Below are positions 1-6,539 of a stretch of DNA of 6,539 bases, one piece after another (the first letter of the stretch is position 1; the number at the start of each line of letters is the position of its first letter). The notes under the pieces are model-generated. The model worked only from the letters and a program-made list of their open reading frames with translations. It had not been told where the DNA came from and did no database searches. A program made the translations under genes and the position numbers. Origin of the DNA: Stenotrophomonas maltophilia (GTDB taxonomy: Bacteria; Pseudomonadota; Gammaproteobacteria; Xanthomonadales; Xanthomonadaceae); assembly GCA_002386405.1 (NCBI GenBank), contig DGIP01000320.1:1-6539 (forward strand), read 5' to 3'.

Positions 1-417
1 ATGTCGTCCTTGTCCTTCCGCCGCCTGCGGCGTCCGTTTGGCCCCACGATCATGGCCGCGGCCCTGGTCCCCACCCTGCTGTTGCTGGGCGCCTGCAAGG
101 CCCCGCCGATGGACGAACAGGAAGCAGCGGGTACCCACGCGCAGAAGGCCGCCGAAGAAGTCGCCGCCGCCCCGGCCGACACCACCGGCAAGGCCACCGA
201 GGCACCGCCGGTCGGCAACTGCGACGCCAACCAGGTACAGAGCCTGGTCGGCCAGCCCTACAGCGACGCCATCGGGGCGCAGGCGCAGCAGGATGCCAGC
301 GCGCGCGAGCTGCGCGTGCTCAAGCCCGACGACATGACCACGATGGAGTTCGTCGGCGAGCGGCTGAACATCGAAGTCGATGAAAAGGGCGTGGTCAGCG
401 GCCTGCGCTGCGGCTGA
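1..417 (+). CDS. Small lipoprotein with peptidase-inhibitor I78-like domain
   Basis: Predicted 138-residue envelope lipoprotein. The N-terminus has an arginine-rich stretch (residues 7-11), a hydrophobic core (about 17-29) and a lipobox Leu29-Gly30-Ala31-Cys32, so Cys32 should be the lipidated first residue of the mature protein. Residue 33 is Lys, not Asp, which by the usual +2 rule favours the outer membrane. Residues 33-71 form an Ala/Pro/Glu/Thr-rich linker. Residues 72-138 resemble the peptidase-inhibitor I78 family (potato-inhibitor-I-like fold): GNC at the start, a GQPY segment (84-87), a Thr-Met-Glu-Phe reactive-loop region (114-117), RLN (121-123) and a terminal GLRCG. Cys74 and Cys137 could form a disulfide. 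Family members inhibit serine proteases; that role is inferred here. The loop reads EFVGERLN where many members have DYRPxRLN. The ATG at base 1 is kept because a start at Met18 would remove all N-terminal positive charge. Since the window opens here, a still earlier start and the upstream signals cannot be seen. Confidence 0.8.
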   Translation: MSSLSFRRLRRPFGPTIMAAALVPTLLLLGACKAPPMDEQEAAGTHAQKAAEEVAAAPADTTGKATEAPPVGNCDANQVQSLVGQPYSDAIGAQAQQDASARELRVLKPDDMTTMEFVGERLNIEVDEKGVVSGLRCG

Positions 418-452
418 ATTGGGCGCACCGGACGCGGGTTTTCGAGGGGTTT

Positions 453-468
453 GGTTGCGCGTGCAACC
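453..468. promoter_or_regulatory. Palindrome GGTTGC-N4-GCAACC, candidate operator
   Basis: A perfect 6-base inverted repeat, GGTTGC GCGT GCAACC, lies between the I78-like gene and gltB. The half-site GTTGC/GCAAC recurs in a second palindrome at 481-491. No T-run follows on either strand, so it is a poor intrinsic terminator. Its place just upstream of the best gltB promoter candidate would suit a dimeric regulator site. No known regulator motif was recognised, and chance occurrence in GC-rich DNA is possible. Confidence 0.35.
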
Positions 469-473
469 GTGTA

Positions 474-502
474 TTGCGGCGTTGCAGCAACTGTGATCTA
501 GT
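474..502 (+). promoter_or_regulatory. Candidate sigma70-type extended -10 promoter for gltBD
   Basis: The best match by eye is -35 TTGCGG (474-479, 3 of 6), a 17-base spacer and -10 TCTAGT (497-502, 4 of 6). The -10 is preceded by TG at 494-495 in the extended -10 position. Transcription would begin near 509, giving a leader of about 74 bases before the gltB ATG at 583. No -24/-12 sigma54 element (GG-N10-GC in a proper TGGCAC/TTGC context) was found. Xanthomonad promoters often diverge from the E. coli consensus, so this is tentative. Confidence 0.3.
481..491. promoter_or_regulatory. Palindrome GTTGC-A-GCAAC, second candidate operator half-site pair
   Basis: A perfect 5-base inverted repeat around one central A, sharing GTTGC/GCAAC arms with the palindrome at 453-468 but with a shorter spacer. 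It falls between the candidate -35 and -10 of gltB, where a bound protein would block polymerase. The different spacer (1 versus 4 bases) argues against one dimer reading both sites in the same way, so the shared arms may be coincidental. Confidence 0.3.
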
Positions 503-514
503 CGAAGCATCCGG

Positions 515-579
515 TGCCTCCAGATGCGCTCAACGGATTGAGCGGGGACGAGTGTCGCCGCTCACCCGACATTGAGGCA
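515..579 (+). promoter_or_regulatory. gltB leader with competing hairpins and possible anti-Shine-Dalgarno
   Basis: Hairpin A (527-544) pairs CGCTCAA with TTGAGCG around a CGGA loop, giving a 7-base stem. Hairpin B (540-563) pairs GAGCGG (540-545) with CCGCTC (558-563). It extends past a G-G mismatch into GAC (547-549) with GTC (554-556), closed by a GAGT loop. A and B share 540-544 and cannot form together. In addition TGCCTC (515-520) is the exact complement of GAGGCA (574-579), which contains the ribosome binding site of gltB. The pairings are read directly from the sequence; any regulatory role, and the assumption that transcription starts before 515, are inference. No known riboswitch class was recognised and there is no T-run for a terminator. 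Confidence 0.35.
574..577 (+). promoter_or_regulatory. Ribosome binding site GAGG that decides the gltB start
   Basis: GAGG lies 5 bases before the ATG at 583, a normal spacing. The upstream in-frame GTG at 514 lacks a comparable purine-rich site at proper distance (the preceding bases are GTCGAAGCATCCG). This supports 583 as the start of gltB. Confidence 0.7.
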
Positions 580-582
580 GAG

Positions 583-3500
583 ATGGCCCCCCGCAACCGC
601 CAAGGGCTTTACGACCCACAAGACGAACGCGATGCCTGTGGTTTCGGCATGGTGGCGCAACTGGATGACCAGCCGTCACGGCTGCTGGTCGACACCGCGA
701 TTGCCGCGCTCTCGCGCATGACCCACCGCGGCGGTGTCGCCGCCGACGGTGTCACCGGTGACGGCTGCGGCCTGTTGCTGCGCCGCCCGGAAGCCTTCGT
801 GCAGGCGCTGGCCGCCGAAGCCGGCATCACCCTCGGCAAGCTGCATGCGGCCGGCGTGGTGTTCCTGCCGCACGACGCCGCCGCCGCCCAGGCCTGCCGC
901 GACACCCTTGAACAGCAACTGCGCGACGCCGGCTGCCAGCCGCTTGGCTGGCGCGTGGTGCCGACCGATCCCAGCGTGTGCGGCCAGCTGGCCCGCGACA
1001 CCCTGCCCCACATCGAGCAGGTGTTCGTCGATGCCGGCCAGGGCCAGGACGAGGCCGCCTTCACCCTGGCGCTGTTCCTGGCCCGCCGCCGCAGCGAACA
1101 GCAGCTGCGCGAGCACGCCGATTACTACGTCACCACGCTCAGCCCCAACGCGATCAGCTACAAGGGCATGGTGCTGCCGGACAAGCTGAGCCGGTTCTAC
1201 CCGGACCTGCAGCGCAACGACCTGGCCTCCAGCGCCATCGTGTTCCACCAGCGCTTTTCCACCAATACGCTGCCACGCTGGCCGCTGGCGCACCCGTTCC
1301 GGATGCTCGCCCACAACGGCGAGATCAACACCATCGAAGGCAACCGGCGCTGGGCGCAGGCGCGCAGCAAGGTGTGGAAGACCCCGCGCTTCGACATCGG
1401 CGAGTTCGATCCGGTGATCTCCATGCACGGCTCGGATTCGCAGAGCCTGGACAACATGCTGGAGCTGATGGTCAGTGCCGGCATGGAGCTGATCCAGGCG
1501 CTGCGCATCCTGGTGCCGCCGGCGACCCAGTCGCTGGAGTTCAAGGACGCCGACCTGGCCGCGTTCTACGAGTTCTACGGCCTCAACAGCGAACCGTGGG
1601 ATGGCCCGGCCGGCATCGTGGCCTGCGATGGCCGCTATGCCGCCTGCACCCTGGACCGCAACGGGCTGCGCCCGGCCCGCTGGATGCTCACCTCCGACCG
1701 CCACTTCCTGGTGGCCTCCGAAGCGGGCGTGTGGGAAGTGCCGGCCGAGCGCGTGGTGCGCAAGGGCAAGCTGGGCCCGGGCGAGATGATGGCCATCGAC
1801 CTCAAGCGCGGCGACCTGCTCGATTCGGACGCCATCGACCGCATCAACCGCGGCCGCGCGCCGTACAAGCAGTGGCTGCAGCAGGGCGTGACCTACCTGC
1901 AGACCGAGCTGATCGACCCTTCGCTGGTGGAAGAGCCGTTCGACGAACGCACCCTGCGCAGCTACCACAAGCTGTTCCAGCTCAGCACCGAGGAAGTGGA
2001 GCAGATCCTGCGCCCGCTGGCCGAGACCGAGCAGGAAGCCACCGGCTCGATGGGCGATGACACCCCGATGGCGGTGCTCAGCCAGCAGAGCCGGCCGCTC
2101 TACGATTACTTCCGCCAGGCGTTCGCACAGGTCACCAACCCGCCGATCGATCCGTTGCGGGAAGACTGCGTGATGTCGCTCACCACCCAGCTCGGCAAGG
2201 AAACCAACATCTTCCATGCCGGCGCGGAGACGGTGAACCACGTCATCCTCAATTCGCCGGTGCTCAGCCAGCGCAAGCTGCGCCAGCTGATCAAGATGCC
2301 GCAGTACGTGGACCGCAACCGGCTCATCGACCTCTCCTACAGCCTGGACGAAGGGCTGAAGGCCGGCATCGAGCGCATCTGCGCCGAAGCCGAAGCGGCC
2401 GCGCGCGAGGGCATCGTGATGCTGCTGCTCAGCGACCGCTACCCGGTGGCCGACCGGCCGATGGTGCATGCGCTGCTGGCCACCAGTGCGGTGCACCACC
2501 ACCTGTCCAACGCCGGGCTGCGCTGCGACGTCAACCTGATCCTGGAAACCGGCACCGCGCGCGACCCGCACCACATGGCCTGCCTGCTCGGTTTCGGTGC
2601 CACCGCGGTGTACCCGTACCTGGCCTACCAGACCCTGTTCGACCTGGGCCGGCGCGGCATCCTGCAGCTGAAGAAGGGCGGCGAGCAGTCGCAGATCGGC
2701 CGCAGCTACCGCAAGGGCATCTACAAGGGCCTGTCCAAGATCATCTCCAAGATGGGCATCTGTACCGTGGCCAGTTACCGCGGCGCGCAGCTGTTCGAAA
2801 TCGTCGGGCTGGACGATGAAGTCGTCGACCTGTGCTTCCCGGAAACGCCGTCGCGCGTGGCCGGCGTGGGCTTCGCACGGCTGGATGACGAGGCCCGCGA
2901 GCTCACCGTGCGCGCCTGGAACGACCTGCTGCGCCCGGAAGTGGGCGGCGTGCTCAAGTACGTGCACGGCGGCGAATACCACATGTACAACCCCGACGTG
3001 GTCATGACCCTGCAGCGCGCCGCGCGCAGTGGTGAAGCCGCCGATTGGCAGCGCTACTGCGAAGCCGTGCATGGCCGGCCGGTGTCGGCGCTGCGCGACC
3101 TGCTGCAGCTCAAGGCGGCACCCACGCCGACCCCGCTGGAGGAAGTGGCGCCGGCCGAGGACCTGTTCCGCCGCTTCGACACCGCCGCGATCAGCCTGGG
3201 TGCGTTGTCGCCCGAAGCGCATGAAGCGCTGGCCATCGCCATGAACAAGCTGGGTGGGCGCAGCAATTCCGGTGAGGGTGGCGAAGACCCGGTGCGCTAC
3301 GGCACCCACAAGCGCAGCAAGATCAAGCAGGTGGCCTCGGGCCGGTTCGGCGTCACCGCCGAATACCTGGTCAATGCCGAAGTGCTGCAGATCAAGGTCG
3401 CCCAAGGCGCCAAGCCCGGCGAAGGCGGGCAGCTGCCCGGGCACAAGGTCAACGAACTGATCGCGCGGCTGCGCTATGCCAAGCCGGGCATCGGCCTGAT

Positions 3501-5037
3501 CTCGCCGCCGCCGCACCACGACATCTATTCGATCGAAGACCTGGCCCAGCTGATCTACGACCTCAAGCAGGTCAACCCCGATGCGCTGGTGTCGGTGAAG
3601 CTGGTCTCGCATGCCGGCGTGGGCACCATCGCCGCCGGCGTGGTCAAGGCCGGTGCGGACCTGATCACCGTGTCCGGCCATGATGGCGGCACCGGTGCCA
3701 GCCCGGTCAGCTCGATCCGCTACGCCGGCGTGCCGTGGGAACTGGGCGTGGCCGAATCGCACCAGGCGCTGGTGGCCAACGACCTGCGCGGGCGCACCCT
3801 GCTGCAGACCGACGGCGGCCTGAAGACCGGCCTGGACGTGATCAAGGCCGCGCTGCTGGGCGCGGACAGCTTCGGCTTCGGCACCGCGCCGATGATCGTG
3901 CTGGGCTGCAAGTACCTGCGCATCTGCCACCTCAACAACTGCGCCACCGGCGTGGCCACCCAGGACGAGCGCCTGCGCGCGCAGTACTTCACCGGCCTGC
4001 CCGAGCGCGTGGAGAACTTCTTCCGACTGCTGGCCGAGGAAGTGCGCGGTTGGCTGTCCTACCTGGGCGTGCGCTCGCTGGACGAGATCGTGGGCCGCAC
4101 CGACCTGCTGCAGCAGCTGGAGGTCGCCCCGCGCCCCGGGGTCAAGGTCGACCTCTCGCGCCTGCTCAACCCGGCCCAGTACGGCGGCAGCCACTGCGCC
4201 GCGCAGCGCCTGTACGAATCGCCGGACAGCCTGGCCACGCAGATGGATGGCCTGCTGGCCCCGGCCATTGCCGGCAAGCTGGGCGGCGAACACCGCTTCC
4301 TGATCCACAACACCGACCGCTCCATCGGCACCCGCCTGTCCGGCGCCATCGCACGCGCGCATGGCAACCAGGGCATGAGCGATGCGCCGCTGACCCTGCG
4401 CTTCCGCGGCACCGCCGGGCAGAGCTTCGGGGCGTTCAACGTGGGCGGCCTGCAGCTGGAAGTGGAAGGCGAAGCCAACGATTACGTGGGCAAGGGCATG
4501 GCCGGCGGCCGCCTGGTGGTACGCCCGCCGCGCGGCGCACGCTTCGAAGCGCGCAACACCGCCATCATCGGCAACACCTGCCTGTACGGCGCCACCGGCG
4601 GTGAGCTGTTCGCCGCCGGGCGCGCGGGCGAACGCTTCGGCGTGCGCAACTCCGGCGCGCTGGCGGTCATCGAAGGCGCCGGCGACCACTGCTGCGAATA
4701 CATGACCGATGGCATCGTGCTGGTGCTGGGCAAGGTGGGGCTGAACTTCGGTGCCGGCTTCACCGGCGGCCTGGCCTACGTGCTGGATATCGACCGCGAC
4801 TTCGTGGACCGCTACAACCACGAACTGATCGACATCCACCGCATTTCGGCCGAAGGCTTCGAGAACCACCGCCAGCACCTGCACACGCTGATCAGCCGCC
4901 ACCGCGAGCTCACCGGCAGCATCTGGGCCCAGCAGATCCTGGACGAGTTCCGCGACTACGTGGGCAAGTTCTGGCTGGTCAAACCCAAGGCCGCCAGCAT
5001 TGAATCGCTGACCGAATCGCTGCGCCGCGCCGCCTGA
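583..5037 (+). CDS. gltB: Glutamate synthase (NADPH) large subunit, GltB
   Basis: Large (alpha) subunit of NADPH-dependent glutamate synthase, a cytoplasmic enzyme making glutamate from glutamine and 2-oxoglutarate. The ATG at 583 gives 1484 residues, close to E. coli GltB (about 1486). Domains: class II glutaminase from about 19 to 430; central domain about 470-760; FMN-binding synthase domain about 800-1200; C-terminal beta-helix about 1240-1484. Cys19, in DACGFG, is the expected nucleophile exposed by removal of an 18-residue propeptide. Other glutaminase residues include Arg224 (HQRFSTNT), Asn245-Gly246 (HNGEIN) and HGSDS (282-286). The synthase domain has SNSGEGGED (894-902), KPGEGGQLPG (from 944), SPPPHHDIYS (974-983), Lys1006 and SGHDGGTGASP (1031-1041). 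Cys1109, Cys1115 and Cys1120 fit the C-x5-C-x4-C ligands of the [3Fe-4S] cluster. An in-frame GTG at 514 would add 23 unconserved-looking residues over the leader. Only 18 bases separate it from gltD, implying one operon. Confidence 0.97.
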   Translation: MAPRNRQGLYDPQDERDACGFGMVAQLDDQPSRLLVDTAIAALSRMTHRGGVAADGVTGDGCGLLLRRPEAFVQALAAEAGITLGKLHAAGVVFLPHDAAAAQACRDTLEQQLRDAGCQPLGWRVVPTDPSVCGQLARDTLPHIEQVFVDAGQGQDEAAFTLALFLARRRSEQQLREHADYYVTTLSPNAISYKGMVLPDKLSRFYPDLQRNDLASSAIVFHQRFSTNTLPRWPLAHPFRMLAHNGEINTIEGNRRWAQARSKVWKTPRFDIGEFDPVISMHGSDSQSLDNMLELMVSAGMELIQALRILVPPATQSLEFKDADLAAFYEFYGLNSEPWDGPAGIVACDGRYAACTLDRNGLRPARWMLTSDRHFLVASEAGVWEVPAERVVRKGKLGPGEMMAIDLKRGDLLDSDAIDRINRGRAPYKQWLQQGVTYLQTELIDPSLVEEPFDERTLRSYHKLFQLSTEEVEQILRPLAETEQEATGSMGDDTPMAVLSQQSRPLYDYFRQAFAQVTNPPIDPLREDCVMSLTTQLGKETNIFHAGAETVNHVILNSPVLSQRKLRQLIKMPQYVDRNRLIDLSYSLDEGLKAGIERICAEAEAAAREGIVMLLLSDRYPVADRPMVHALLATSAVHHHLSNAGLRCDVNLILETGTARDPHHMACLLGFGATAVYPYLAYQTLFDLGRRGILQLKKGGEQSQIGRSYRKGIYKGLSKIISKMGICTVASYRGAQLFEIVGLDDEVVDLCFPETPSRVAGVGFARLDDEARELTVRAWNDLLRPEVGGVLKYVHGGEYHMYNPDVVMTLQRAARSGEAADWQRYCEAVHGRPVSALRDLLQLKAAPTPTPLEEVAPAEDLFRRFDTAAISLGALSPEAHEALAIAMNKLGGRSNSGEGGEDPVRYGTHKRSKIKQVASGRFGVTAEYLVNAEVLQIKVAQGAKPGEGGQLPGHKVNELIARLRYAKPGIGLISPPPHHDIYSIEDLAQLIYDLKQVNPDALVSVKLVSHAGVGTIAAGVVKAGADLITVSGHDGGTGASPVSSIRYAGVPWELGVAESHQALVANDLRGRTLLQTDGGLKTGLDVIKAALLGADSFGFGTAPMIVLGCKYLRICHLNNCATGVATQDERLRAQYFTGLPERVENFFRLLAEEVRGWLSYLGVRSLDEIVGRTDLLQQLEVAPRPGVKVDLSRLLNPAQYGGSHCAAQRLYESPDSLATQMDGLLAPAIAGKLGGEHRFLIHNTDRSIGTRLSGAIARAHGNQGMSDAPLTLRFRGTAGQSFGAFNVGGLQLEVEGEANDYVGKGMAGGRLVVRPPRGARFEARNTAIIGNTCLYGATGGELFAAGRAGERFGVRNSGALAVIEGAGDHCCEYMTDGIVLVLGKVGLNFGAGFTGGLAYVLDIDRDFVDRYNHELIDIHRISAEGFENHRQHLHTLISRHRELTGSIWAQQILDEFRDYVGKFWLVKPKAASIESLTESLRRAA

Positions 5038-6501
<1,464 letters not shown>

Positions 6502-6536
6502 CGCCGGGCCGTCAGGCGGCCGCCCGCACCCCGGCG
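6502..6536. repeat. Inverted repeat directly after gltD, possible 3' end structure
   Basis: CGCCGGG (6502-6508) and CCCGGCG (6530-6536) are exact inverse complements, starting at the base after the gltD stop. The 21-base loop can also fold in an alternative way using GGCC at 6507-6510 and 6518-6521. There is no T-run inside the window, so an intrinsic terminator cannot be claimed. The sequence ends too soon to see what follows. Confidence 0.3.
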
Positions 6537-6539
6537 CGT
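6512..6539 (-). CDS. Possible C-terminal end of a convergent gene (partial)
   Basis: Read on the minus strand, the last 28 bases contain eight sense codons ending in TGA (complement of TCA at 6512-6514), giving Arg-Ala-Gly-Val-Arg-Ala-Ala-Ala-stop. An Ala/Arg-rich tail with GC-ending codons suits a protein end in this genome, and the gap of 10 bases to the gltD stop would be a normal convergent arrangement. Such a short open stretch is weak evidence. No family can be assigned, and the gene body is outside the window. Confidence 0.25.

Noticed and set aside
38..337. A 99-codon frame overlapping the I78-like gene
   Set aside because: It is an Arg/Pro/Thr-rich shifted reading of the lipoprotein gene. 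The lipobox and the inhibitor-like domain are in the other frame.
453..468. Intrinsic terminator for the I78-like gene
   Set aside because: The stem is only 6 pairs and is followed by GTGTATTG, with no T-run. The other strand has none either.
421..510. Sigma54 (-24/-12) promoter or NtrC sites before gltB, expected for a nitrogen gene
   Set aside because: No GG-N10-GC element in a TGGCAC/TTGC context and no GCAC-N5-GTGC-like pair was found in this interval. The GG at 453-454 has GC at the wrong spacing.
978..2060. A 360-codon plus-strand frame inside gltB
   Set aside because: It is a shifted reading of conserved GltB sequence, rich in Arg, Pro, Ala and Gly, as expected from out-of-frame high-GC codons. 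It has no domain and no convincing ribosome binding site.
3735..4604. A 289-codon plus-strand frame inside gltB
   Set aside because: It overlaps the FMN and iron-sulfur region of GltB, whose motifs are intact in the main frame. Its composition is that of a GC shadow.

Overview
The window is strongly GC-rich DNA from a bacterial chromosome. All recognisable genes point rightward. The close match of the encoded GltB and GltD to the gammaproteobacterial NADPH-dependent type suggests the Xanthomonadaceae (Lysobacteraceae), most likely Stenotrophomonas or a close relative. So do the pairing with a small I78-type lipoprotein, and a codon use that almost excludes A/T-ending codons. The genus is inferred from recalled family resemblance, not from a search.

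Layout: (1) 1-417, a small lipoprotein with a C-terminal peptidase-inhibitor I78-like domain. (2) 418-582, a 165-base intergenic and leader region. It holds two short palindromes, a weak extended -10 promoter candidate, two mutually exclusive hairpins, a possible anti-Shine-Dalgarno segment and the gltB ribosome binding site. (3) 583-5037, gltB, the large subunit of glutamate synthase. (4) an 18-base gap. (5) 5056-6501, gltD, the small subunit. (6) 6502-6539, a short tail with a 7-base inverted repeat and what may be the last codons of a convergent gene.

GltB and GltD together form NADPH-GOGAT (glutamine + 2-oxoglutarate + NADPH -> 2 glutamate), the second half of the GS/GOGAT ammonia-assimilation cycle. 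GltD takes electrons from NADPH through FAD and passes them through iron-sulfur clusters to FMN in GltB. GltB releases ammonia from glutamine at its N-terminal cysteine and channels it to the FMN site. All expected catalytic and cofactor residues that I could check are present, so both genes look intact. The I78-like lipoprotein has no evident link to this pathway.

The coding content is ordinary housekeeping, and I see no new multi-gene system, mobile element, CRISPR array or RNA gene. The part worth a second look is the gltB leader. There a promoter-proximal palindrome pair, two competing stem-loops sharing one strand, and a segment complementary to the ribosome binding site could together form a regulatory region. 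That is a hypothesis from base-pairing read by eye.
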